DNA from: Xanthobacteraceae bacterium
Lineage (GTDB): Bacteria; Pseudomonadota; Alphaproteobacteria; Rhizobiales; Xanthobacteraceae
Direction of reading: 5' to 3'
Length of the DNA stretch: 20,240 nt
NCBI GenBank assembly: GCA_030037185.1
Contig: JASHRR010001450.1
Span: forward strand, 1 to 20,240
In this document: positions 13,880 through 20,240 of the stretch, piece by piece
Layout of the letters: every line of letters starts with the position of its first letter
Position numbering within the stretch: position 1 is the stretch's first letter
Notes under the pieces: model-generated
The model's input: only the letters and a program-made list of their open reading frames with translations
Told to the model about the DNA's origin: nothing
The model's database searches: none
Position numbers and translations under genes: made by a program

Positions 13880-15390
13880 GCCGCCATTATCTTCGCGCCG
13901 GCAACCTCGCACAACCGCCGCAACGCGAACGGGCGCTCCAGCCGGAGCAGAAGGAGCCCGATCTGCATGGTGAAGGCCTGATCCAGGAAGCACGCGTATA
14001 CGGCGCGCAGCGCGTCCTTGAGCGGCAGGCCGAGCTTGGCGCGAAGCCGATGGAAGATGTCCTGAAGCTCGAGCGCCTTTTCGATATCGAGGCGCTCGGC
14101 GGAGGACAGCTGCCAGTCCACCTTGGACAGGCTTGCCGCTAGAGAGCCCAGATACTCGCGCTGGCGGTCGGAAAGGCGTTCCGCGGCGGCAGGGACATGG
14201 TCCTCGGCAATCTGCAGGAACCAGTTGCTCTCGTCCTGGCCTCTCGCCATGTCGGCCACGAACGACTCGACGCGCTTGAAGGTTCTGAGCGGAACGATCT
14301 GCTTATCCGCCTCGCGAACCTGGCCGTGGCAGTCGCCAATCTCGAAATTCCCAGATTCGACGCTAAACACCGTGATGTCCGCGGGTAGGCCGGCCTTGAG
14401 ACTTCCGGCGCGGTCGGTCAGCGACAGTGCCCTGGCGGGATTTGAGGTCACGCGTGCGATGACCTCGGAGAGGCTCATGCCGAGCCGCATCATTGCGTTC
14501 ATCACGTTCGCCAGGGATTTGACAGGGCGCACGACATTGAACTGCTGCAGATCGGAGCTGATGGTGTGGGGCACGAGACCCTCGGCGAACGCCTTTTCGG
14601 CGACATCCCAAGAGAAATTGTAGCCGCCGAACCCGAGATCGAAGATCACGCCCCGGCGCTCGGCGTCGCGAACCACGGGAAGCACCTTGCCTTCGCCGTC
14701 GATCACCCGGCCGAGATTGCCGTGGTAGAGATGGGTGATCATGTCGCCCGCTTCGGCGATCCGAAACGCTTCCGGCGCCAAGAGGTGCTTGGGATTCTGC
14801 ATCTGGAATTCGCCGATATGCATGTAGAGCGGCAACTCCAGGATCTGCGCGAGCCCCTTCGTCAGCTTGAGCGTACCGGGCCCATAGTCGCCGATCGCGT
14901 TGCATTTTATGTAGCGGAGCATGTCGCGATGCTGCGCGGCAAAATCGATCCATCGGGTGACCGGCACATCGCCCAGCGTGCGGACGTTCCCTTCGATGAA
15001 ATTGAGACCGAGCAGTCCCATCGGGCGGATGAATGCACCGGCGTACAGGCTTGTCTTGAGATCGCTCATCAGCTCCATGAATTGATCGAGCACGCCGATG
15101 CCGGGGCCGCCGGCGTCCACGAACGTCGTCACGCCCTGATAGACGCCAACCGCGTCCGGCTCAGCAAAGCCCAGAGTCCCGTAGGCGTGAACGTGAATGT
15201 CGATCCATCCGGGGCTGAGATACGTGCCCGCGAGATCGATGACCTCGGCGCCGGGTGGAACGTCGCCAAGCCCGACCCGCGCGATGCGGCCACCCGCGAC
15301 CTCCACGTCGGTTACCGCGTCGATGCCCTGACCGGGATCGATGACGTGCGCCCCCTTGAGAACGACCGTCGAATCCATCCCGCCGCTCAT
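13876..15390 (-). CDS. Metal-dependent amidohydrolase (dihydroorotase/N-acyl-amino acid deacylase-like) with C-terminal extension
   Basis: 504 residues from ATG 15390 (AGGAG seven bases upstream); ATG 15378 is an alternative. The amidohydrolase-superfamily core is complete: HVH at 66-68 after SPGWIDI, a probable carboxylated Lys162 in YIKCNAIG, His191 in YMHIGEF, His220/223 in HLYHG, Asp280 in SSDLQQF, and the NPARALSLTDRAGSLKAGLP ending of the core. It should hydrolyse an amide, cyclic amide or N-acyl bond in the cytoplasm. Residues from about 385 to 504 form an extra, helix-rich domain (NWFLQIAEDHVPAAAERLSD through to RRLCEVAGAKIMAA) that the usual 370-400-residue relatives do not have. It is first in an operon with the ferredoxin and an ABC importer, divergent from two PuuE-like genes. 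Family clear, substrate open. Confidence 0.87.
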   Translation of the reverse strand: MSGGMDSTVVLKGAHVIDPGQGIDAVTDVEVAGGRIARVGLGDVPPGAEVIDLAGTYLSPGWIDIHVHAYGTLGFAEPDAVGVYQGVTTFVDAGGPGIGVLDQFMELMSDLKTSLYAGAFIRPMGLLGLNFIEGNVRTLGDVPVTRWIDFAAQHRDMLRYIKCNAIGDYGPGTLKLTKGLAQILELPLYMHIGEFQMQNPKHLLAPEAFRIAEAGDMITHLYHGNLGRVIDGEGKVLPVVRDAERRGVIFDLGFGGYNFSWDVAEKAFAEGLVPHTISSDLQQFNVVRPVKSLANVMNAMMRLGMSLSEVIARVTSNPARALSLTDRAGSLKAGLPADITVFSVESGNFEIGDCHGQVREADKQIVPLRTFKRVESFVADMARGQDESNWFLQIAEDHVPAAAERLSDRQREYLGSLAASLSKVDWQLSSAERLDIEKALELQDIFHRLRAKLGLPLKDALRAVYACFLDQAFTMQIGLLLLRLERPFALRRLCEVAGAKIMAA

Positions 15391-15419
15391 GCGGGCGCTC
15401 CTGCATTTGCGTTGCGCTG

Positions 15420-15434
15420 CTGTATAAAATACAG
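15420..15434. promoter_or_regulatory. Inverted repeat CTGTAT-AAA-ATACAG in the divergent promoter region
   Basis: Perfect 6-bp arms around a 3-bp spacer lie in the 145-bp gap between the amidohydrolase start and the deacetylase start. The dyad resembles TGTAT/ATACA-type operators of FCD regulators, and its centre (TATAAAAT) also looks like a -10 box for the plus-strand operon. It shares G15434 with the next candidate site. A repressor here could cover both promoters. Confidence 0.45.
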
Positions 15435-15445
15435 TGAAACATCAC
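15434..15445. promoter_or_regulatory. Candidate operator GTGAAACATCAC in the divergent promoter region
   Basis: This 12-mer differs by one base from GTGAAATATCAC at 8960-8971, the site before the dioxygenase operon. It lies 44-55 bp upstream of the amidohydrolase ATG and about 90-100 bp upstream of the deacetylase ATG. Sharing it across two promoter regions in the window suggests a small regulon (inference). Confidence 0.45.
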
Positions 15446-15535
15446 AGACGTTGCAAGTCAATCCGTGCGCGTCAAGCCGTTGTACGTCAGTCCTCAGCCT
15501 TGCGGCGTGGCGGTGCGGACGAGCGAGCGATTTCC

Positions 15536-16453
15536 ATGCTGACCGATGCAAACCGGTACGACTACCTCCCGCTGATCGACAGGCCCAAGGTCCGGTGGCC
15601 GGGCGGCGCGTCCGTGGCATTCTGGGTGGCGCCGAACATCGAGTTCTACGAGCTCGATCCGCCGGATGGACAAGGACGCCCGCTATGGCCCCGACCATAT
15701 CCAGACATCCTGAACTATTCGTTGCGCGATTACGGTAACCGGGCGGGGGTTTGGCGAATGATGGAGGCGCTCGAGCGCTTCAACGTCCGCGCCAGCGTAT
15801 CACTCAACGCCGCCATGTGCGACCACATGCCGGATATCGTCGACCAATGCGTCTGTCTCGGCTGGGAGCTGTTCAGCCATGGCATCTACAACACGCGAGT
15901 GATTTTTGGGCTGTCGGAGGACCAGGTCCGCGCCGTGATCGGCGACAGCGTCGCAACCATCCGCCGGCACAGCGGCCAGGATGTGGCCGGGTTTCTGGCG
16001 CCCGCCATCAGCGCGACGGAGACTTTCCTCGATCTCTTGCCTGAGTCCGACATCAAATACACGGTCGACATGATGCCGGATGACCAACTCGTGCCGCTCA
16101 AGGTGCGCAGTGGCCGCCTGATCGCCGTTCCCTACTCCACCGAAATCAACGATATCCGCGTGATTGGGATGCGGGGCTATAGCGCGGAGGAGTGGTCGGC
16201 GATGGTCAAGGCGTGCTTCGATCAGCTTCACCGCGAGGGGAACGACAACGGCATGGTCATGTGCATGCCCCTCCACCCGTTCGTGATCGGGCACCCGCAT
16301 CGGATAGCCGCCCTCCATCACGTGCTCGATCACGTCACCTCGCGCGAGGGGGTCTGGCTTGCGACCGCGCGCGAGATCGCTGACTGGTATTACCAGCAGC
16401 ATTACGAGGACGCGTTGCGTTTCGCTGGCGCTGTTGCGGCGGGTGCGCGATGA
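15536..16453 (+). CDS. PuuE/NodB-like polysaccharide deacetylase-family protein 1
   Basis: 305 residues from ATG 15536 (MLTDANRYDYLPLIDRPKVR); an earlier in-frame ATG at 15434 is unlikely because it lies in the operator region and adds low-complexity sequence. The protein resembles the allantoinase/cyclic-amide branch (PuuE) more than true chitin deacetylases: WVAPNIEFYELD at the motif-1 position, PDILNYSLRDYGNRAGVWRM, WELFSHGIYNTR at motif 2, FLAPAISATETFLDLLPE at motif 3, and PLHPFVIGHPHRIAALHHVL near the end. The TFDDG motif of metal-dependent NodB enzymes is replaced. No signal peptide, so a cytoplasmic hydrolase is likely. The stop overlaps the next gene's start as ATGA. Likely substrate is a small cyclic imide, ureide or acylated amine rather than a polysaccharide (inference). 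Confidence 0.82.
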   Translation: MLTDANRYDYLPLIDRPKVRWPGGASVAFWVAPNIEFYELDPPDGQGRPLWPRPYPDILNYSLRDYGNRAGVWRMMEALERFNVRASVSLNAAMCDHMPDIVDQCVCLGWELFSHGIYNTRVIFGLSEDQVRAVIGDSVATIRRHSGQDVAGFLAPAISATETFLDLLPESDIKYTVDMMPDDQLVPLKVRSGRLIAVPYSTEINDIRVIGMRGYSAEEWSAMVKACFDQLHREGNDNGMVMCMPLHPFVIGHPHRIAALHHVLDHVTSREGVWLATAREIADWYYQQHYEDALRFAGAVAAGAR

Positions 16454-17397
16454 CGGGCGACCGGCTGAGGTATCGGCATCGGCGCCGCGGCCTCGATCAT
16501 GAATGGTTTGAATACGAGCCGGTCTTCCGGCGCGCGCCGCTCGTTTGGCCCGGCAGAAAGCCGGTCGCGTTATGGATTTCGGTTGCCATCGAATTCTTTC
16601 CACTCGACGCACCATCGCAACCGTATCGGCCATTGGGTGGCCTCGACCGGAGCTACCCGGACTTCTGGAGCTACAGCAACCGCGACTACGGCAATCGCAT
16701 CGGAATCTACCGGATCATGCGCGCGCTGGACGACATGGGATTGCGGGCGACGGGAGCCGTCAACGCGGCCGTGGCGCAGCGGTTCCCGCGCCTGATAGCG
16801 GAGATCGTTCGCCGGGACTGGGAGATCGCCGCGCATGGCCTCGACATGGGCCGCGTGCTCCACGATGCGCGTCCTGTGAGCGAGGAGCGCGGCTTGATCG
16901 AGGAGGCGCGCGATATCCTCACGCGGGCGTCGGGACTCGCGGTGAAGGGCTGGCATTCGCCGGGGCGCGGGCAATCGAGCAACAGCGTTCGGTTACTGTG
17001 CGAGAACGGCTTTGAATACGTTGCGGACTGGGCAAACGACGACCTGCCCTATACGATGAAAGCAGAGGCATCCACGATTTGCGCCATGCCGCTGAGCCAT
17101 GAATTGGCGGACCGCGTCCTCCTGGTTCACCACAACCGCACGGTCGAAGATTATGAGCGTCAGGTGCTTGAAACCTTCCGCGTGCTCAGGGCGGAAGCCG
17201 AGCGATACGGAGGGCGCGTCCTGTCGTTGTCGCTGTCGCCGTGGGTGATCGGATATCCGCACCGGATCGCTGCGCTCGAACGCATCCTCACCAGCATCGT
17301 GGAAAGCGACGCGGTCTGGCCCGCGACCGGGATCGCCATCGCCGGTGCCTACAAAGAGCAGACCGGCCGGCAAACCGAAGGGAACGCGCAAGCGTGA
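16450..17397 (+). CDS. PuuE/NodB-like polysaccharide deacetylase-family protein 2
   Basis: 315 residues, translationally coupled to the previous gene by ATGA. It is a diverged paralogue: WISVAIEFFPLD at motif 1, SYSNRDYGNRIGIYRIMRAL matching the first protein's block, DWEIAAHGLDMGRV at motif 2, GWHSPGRGQSSNSVRLLCE at motif 3 with VADWANDDLPYTM, and LSPWVIGYPHRIAALERIL near the end. WANDDLPY is a PuuE-type signature that is less clear in protein 1, whereas protein 1 keeps HP in its last block where protein 2 has SP. The Lys/Arg-rich N-terminus (RYRHRRRG) is not a signal peptide. The coupled pair could form a heteromer or act on two successive substrates (inference). It is followed after 22 bp by an ABC binding-protein gene. 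Confidence 0.82.
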   Translation: MTGDRLRYRHRRRGLDHEWFEYEPVFRRAPLVWPGRKPVALWISVAIEFFPLDAPSQPYRPLGGLDRSYPDFWSYSNRDYGNRIGIYRIMRALDDMGLRATGAVNAAVAQRFPRLIAEIVRRDWEIAAHGLDMGRVLHDARPVSEERGLIEEARDILTRASGLAVKGWHSPGRGQSSNSVRLLCENGFEYVADWANDDLPYTMKAEASTICAMPLSHELADRVLLVHHNRTVEDYERQVLETFRVLRAEAERYGGRVLSLSLSPWVIGYPHRIAALERILTSIVESDAVWPATGIAIAGAYKEQTGRQTEGNAQA

Positions 17398-17419
17398 ATC
17401 CAGATTGAAGGAGAAGAGC

Positions 17420-18430
17420 ATGCCTCACTTCGTCAGAGCTTGGAACGGGTGCGGCCACAGCTGTCGCCGGTGCGGGATTCGATCAGCCGTCTGGACAGCC
17501 GTGTTAGCGTTGGCCTTCGCGCTCCTCGTGGCGCCGCCCGTTTCGGTTGCTCCTGCGGGCGCCCAGACCGGTGGACCAGAAAAGCCGAACATCACCTTCG
17601 GGGTCTTCCCGATCACCAACTACGGCGTCGTCTATTTGGCGCTCCAGCAAGGCTTCTTTCGGGCGGAGGGCCTCAACGTCACGCCCCGCGTCATGGGCGC
17701 CAATCCGATCGCGGGAATTGTCGGCGGCGACTTCGACACCGGTGGCGTGACCTGGACCGCGTTCCTACTCGCCACCAACCGGGGCATTCCATTGCGGCCG
17801 TTGAGCGAGGCCGACCGCGGCGCGCCCGGCCAGGCGCTGATCATGGTCAGGAACGATTCACCGCTCAAGACGGCCGAAGACCTCATCGGCAAGAAGATCG
17901 CGGTCATAACGCTCGGCGGCGCCTGCGACCTCATCCTCAACGACGTCCTGCTCAAGAAAGGACTCGATTACAAATCGATCGGCTACACCGTGATGGGTGT
18001 ACCCAACATGGCGCCGACGGTGCTGCGGGGCGGCGTCGATGGGGCGTGCATCCCGGAACCTCTGCTCTCTGCCGTTCAGGCGCAGGGCGGGCTCCGGCCA
18101 GTATTCGATCTTTTCACGGGAGAATACGATCGTTTCCCGCTGGTCGGTTTCCCGGTGACGCAGAGATTCGCCGACAGCTATCCGAACACGGTGGCGGCGA
18201 TCCAGCGGGCCCTCGCCAAGGGCCTCGCCTTCGCCCACGACAATCCCGACAAGCTGCGCGACATTTATCCGACCTTCACCACCATCACGCCCGCGCTCGC
18301 CCGCAAGATCGTGATGAACTACACACCCGAGAAGAGCGACTTCGCGCAGCTCACGAAAATCTCCGAGTTGATGGATCGCCTGCACATCTTGCCCGAAAAG
18401 ACCAAGCTGCCGGTTACAGTCCCGAAGTAG
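17420..18430 (+). CDS. ABC transporter substrate-binding protein, NMT1/TauA-like
   Basis: 336 residues from ATG 17420, with AAGGAG seven bases upstream. An N-terminal hydrophobic segment (SAVWTAVLALAFALLVAPPV) ending near PAGAQTGG is a Sec-type signal peptide, so the mature protein is periplasmic. The mature part shows ITFGVFPITNYGVVYLALQQ, GFFRAEGLNVTPRVMG, LIGKKIAVITLGGACDLILN and GVDGACIPEPLLSAV, typical of NMT1-like binding proteins for taurine, pyrimidines, aromatic acids and similar ligands. It has little obvious similarity to the other binding protein at 11543-12580 beyond family level. It is followed by two permeases and an ATPase, forming a full importer. The Cys-containing stretch before the hydrophobic segment (CGHSCRRCG) is unusual. 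Confidence 0.9.
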   Translation: MPHFVRAWNGCGHSCRRCGIRSAVWTAVLALAFALLVAPPVSVAPAGAQTGGPEKPNITFGVFPITNYGVVYLALQQGFFRAEGLNVTPRVMGANPIAGIVGGDFDTGGVTWTAFLLATNRGIPLRPLSEADRGAPGQALIMVRNDSPLKTAEDLIGKKIAVITLGGACDLILNDVLLKKGLDYKSIGYTVMGVPNMAPTVLRGGVDGACIPEPLLSAVQAQGGLRPVFDLFTGEYDRFPLVGFPVTQRFADSYPNTVAAIQRALAKGLAFAHDNPDKLRDIYPTFTTITPALARKIVMNYTPEKSDFAQLTKISELMDRLHILPEKTKLPVTVPK

Positions 18431-18447
18431 CGCGAGCGCCCCCGGCC

Positions 18448-19287
18448 ATGTCGACGGGCGAGCGAACGGATGGGGTGCCGGCGGATTCGGGGCTTCGCCT
18501 CGGGGCCGCCCTTCGCGGCCTCGCGGGCTTCGCGGTGTTCTTCCTGGCCGCGGAACTGGTCACCAGCCTCGAGCTGGTGCCCCCCATCTACCTGCCGCGG
18601 GCGTCGACCGTCCTCCTGCGAATGATCGCATTGCTCCACGATCCGAAATTTCTGCTCAACGTGCTGTCGACCATCCAGGCGTGGGCGATTGGGCTTGCGC
18701 TCGCGACGCTGATCACCGTTCCGCTCGGAATCCTGATCGGTACATTCGACCTCGCTTATCGGGTGAGTTCACCGGTTATCGAATTCATGCGCCCGATCCC
18801 TTCGGTCGCTCTCATCCCGCTCGGCATCCTGTTGTGGGGCCAGGGCTTGGCCATGAAGGTCATTCTAGTGGCCTACGCGACCGCGTGGCCGATCCTCTAC
18901 AACGCGATCTATGGCGTTCACGATATTGACCCGGTTGCGATCCAGGCGGCGCGCTGCTTTGGACTGAGCCAGCTTGCCATCCTTCGCTCCGTCACGTTTC
19001 CGAGCGCCGCACCATTCATTTTCACGGGCTTACGTGTCTCGACCTCCATCGGCCTGATCGTCGTGGTCGGTGCCGAGCTGCTTGCCTCGGCGGACAGCGG
19101 GATCGGCTCCTACATCCTGTTCGTCTCCAGCAGCGGCGGCCATGCGGACTCAGTCCTGGCCGGTGCCGCCATCGCGGGACTGATCGGCGTTGCGGTCAAC
19201 TCAGGGCTGGAGTTGATTGACCGCCGTTTCTTCGCGTGGCGGTATCTGGACGCGGATCGCCGAACGGGCGCGGAGACCGACCGATGA
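18448..19287 (+). CDS. ABC transporter permease 1, NitT/TauT family
   Basis: 279 residues from ATG 18448, 17 bp after the binding-protein stop, with no strong ribosome site. The N-terminal segment LRGLAGFAVFFLAAELVTSL, the IQAWAIGLALATLITVPLGI region, IPSVALIPLGILLWGQGLAM, the VILVAYATAWPILYNAIYGV region with the coupling loop AARCFGLSQLAILRSVTFP, and two C-terminal segments give about six membrane helices. A downstream ATGA overlap couples it to permease 2. Confidence 0.92.
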   Translation: MSTGERTDGVPADSGLRLGAALRGLAGFAVFFLAAELVTSLELVPPIYLPRASTVLLRMIALLHDPKFLLNVLSTIQAWAIGLALATLITVPLGILIGTFDLAYRVSSPVIEFMRPIPSVALIPLGILLWGQGLAMKVILVAYATAWPILYNAIYGVHDIDPVAIQAARCFGLSQLAILRSVTFPSAAPFIFTGLRVSTSIGLIVVVGAELLASADSGIGSYILFVSSSGGHADSVLAGAAIAGLIGVAVNSGLELIDRRFFAWRYLDADRRTGAETDR

Positions 19288-20096
19288 ATGCGCGCCTGCT
19301 TGCGTGGGCGCGCTCTGCCGCCGTGCGTTACGGGCTCGGCATCGCCCTCATTGCGCTGTGGCAGGTGGCGACGATGCATGCCGCATCGGTCTTCTTCCCT
19401 TCGCCCTACGCCATCATCGCTCGTTCCGCCGAACTCTGGCTATCAGGCCCGCCGAGCCACCTGTTCCTCGGCGATGGCGTCTTTCACGATATTGCTCCGA
19501 GCCTCTCGCGGCTCCTGGCCGGCTGGTGCGTTGCCGTCGCGGCCGGTGTTTCGCTCGGCGTCCTGATCGGGCGGTCGCGGCACGCATCCGATTTTCTTGA
19601 TCCACCGCTCCAGTTCCTGCGCGCGATTCCCGGGCCGGCACTTGTTCCGGTTCTCATCATCCTGCTCGGCACCGAGTCGACCATGCGGATCACATTGATC
19701 GCCTTCGGCTCCGTCTGGCCCGTGCTTCTCAACACGATCGAAGGCGTTCGCACCATCGATCCTGTTGCGGCCGACACGGCTCGCGTCTTCGGGCTGCCAC
19801 GTGCCGCGCGGCTTCGGCATATCATCTTGCCCGCCGCCATGCCGAAGATCTTCGGCGGAATGCGGGTCTCCCTGGCACTGGCCGTGATCTTGATGGTCAT
19901 TTCCGAGTTGGTCGCCAGTACCAATGGCATCGGTTACGGCATCCAGAACGCACAGCTCATGTTCCTGTTGACCGACATGTGGTGCGGCGTCGTTTTGCTG
20001 GCCGTGCTCGGGTCAACCCTGAACTGGCTGTTTCTGAAGTTTGAACATCGAGCGCTCGAGTGGCACCGCGGAGCGCGGGGACGGACGGCCATATGA
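19284..20096 (+). CDS. ABC transporter permease 2, NitT/TauT family
   Basis: 270 residues, ATG 19284 overlapping the previous stop as ATGA. Membrane segments include YGLGIALIALWQVATM, LLAGWCVAVAAGVSLGVLIG, IPGPALVPVLIILLGTEST, the ITLIAFGSVWPVLLNTIEGV region, and VSLALAVILMVISELVAST; the coupling loop is DTARVFGLPRAARLRHIILP. Together with permease 1 it suggests a heterodimeric channel, unlike the single-permease importer on the other strand. The last segment (GVVLLAVLGSTLNWLFLKF) is followed by a basic tail. Confidence 0.92.
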   Translation: MNARLLAWARSAAVRYGLGIALIALWQVATMHAASVFFPSPYAIIARSAELWLSGPPSHLFLGDGVFHDIAPSLSRLLAGWCVAVAAGVSLGVLIGRSRHASDFLDPPLQFLRAIPGPALVPVLIILLGTESTMRITLIAFGSVWPVLLNTIEGVRTIDPVAADTARVFGLPRAARLRHIILPAAMPKIFGGMRVSLALAVILMVISELVASTNGIGYGIQNAQLMFLLTDMWCGVVLLAVLGSTLNWLFLKFEHRALEWHRGARGRTAI

Positions 20097-20112
20097 GCGG
20101 GCGGAATCGATT

Positions 20113-20240
20113 ATGCTGAGCGTCGAGGCTCTTCATTACGCCTATGGCCCCGGGCAGATTGCCATCGGCGACGTGAGCTTCAATGTCAGCGCTGGCGAGA
20201 TCGTCTCGATCGTCGGTCCGTCCGGCTGCGGCAAGACGAC
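20113..20240 (+). CDS. ABC transporter ATPase, 5' end only (cut by window end)
   Basis: From ATG 20113 the frame reads MLSVEALHYAYGPGQIAIGD and reaches Walker A (GPSGCGKTT) at the window end, so about 42 residues are visible. It starts 16 bp after permease 2 and completes the importer of region 4. An ATG overlapping the permease stop (20093) leads to an immediate stop and is not used. GGCGGA lies about nine bases before the chosen start. Confidence 0.9.
   Translation, partial: MLSVEALHYAYGPGQIAIGDVSFNVSAGEIVSIVGPSGCGKT

Noticed and set aside
14566..15738. Plus-strand frame opposite the amidohydrolase running into the deacetylase start
   Set aside because: The minus-strand amidohydrolase has complete metal-site motifs; the plus-strand frame has none and ends inside the deacetylase in the wrong frame.
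17440..18447. N-terminal extension of permease 1 by about 330 codons
   Set aside because: The upstream part overlaps the binding-protein gene in another frame and is Arg-rich without motifs; the permease proper starts at 18448.
1..20240. CRISPR arrays, tRNA or rRNA genes
   Set aside because: No regularly spaced repeats and no tRNA- or rRNA-like sequence were seen by reading; a covariance-model scan was not possible.

Overview
The window is GC-rich DNA with the gene style of an alphaproteobacterium, most likely a Rhizobiales/Bradyrhizobium-type genome. This is inferred from the IS5-family remnant, the VirD2-like relaxase remnant, the FCD-type GntR regulators, the several NitT/TauT-type ABC transporters and the codon usage; no rRNA or other marker gene is present to prove it.

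Region 1 (1-4760) is a belt of decayed accessory DNA. It holds the 3' end of a truncated membrane-protein gene, a scar of a CBASS anti-phage operon (the tail of a CapV-like patatin phospholipase plus the first codons of a CD-NTase), a frame-broken IS5-family transposase, a Nudix hydrolase pseudogene with an in-frame TGA, a three-frame VirD2-like relaxase remnant and an FMN-reductase pseudogene. The only intact gene inside it is a class V (alanine-glyoxylate/serine-pyruvate type) aminotransferase.

Region 2 (4819-8950, minus strand) is a compact aromatic-catabolism operon: Rieske dioxygenase alpha and beta subunits, a Gfo/Idh/MocA dehydrogenase resembling cis-phthalate dihydrodiol dehydrogenase, and a protein of the 4,5-dihydroxyphthalate decarboxylase family. 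Together they suggest cis-dihydroxylation, rearomatisation and decarboxylation of an aromatic carboxylate. A divergent GntR/FCD regulator (9123-9815) faces a convergent paralogue (9877-10578).

Region 3 (10685-15390, minus strand) is a transport and hydrolysis operon: a metal-dependent amidohydrolase with an unusual C-terminal extension, a Rieske ferredoxin translationally coupled to it, and an ABC importer (permease, Tat-type binding protein, ATPase). Region 4 (15536 to the window end, plus strand) is divergent from it: two tandem PuuE/NodB-like deacetylases, then a second NitT/TauT importer (binding protein, two permeases, ATPase cut by the window end).

Taken together, regions 2-4 look like one catabolic island that imports a nitrogen-containing (amide, imide or N-acyl) aromatic compound, opens or hydrolyses it with the PuuE-like proteins and the amidohydrolase, and passes the aromatic acid to the dioxygenase-dehydrogenase-decarboxylase route. 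The ferredoxin in region 3 could supply electrons to the oxygenase in region 2. A GTGA-N4-TCAC-like dyad upstream of the oxygenase, at the divergent transporter promoter and, more weakly, before the decarboxylase and the second GntR gene supports common control. The substrate is not determined by the sequence.
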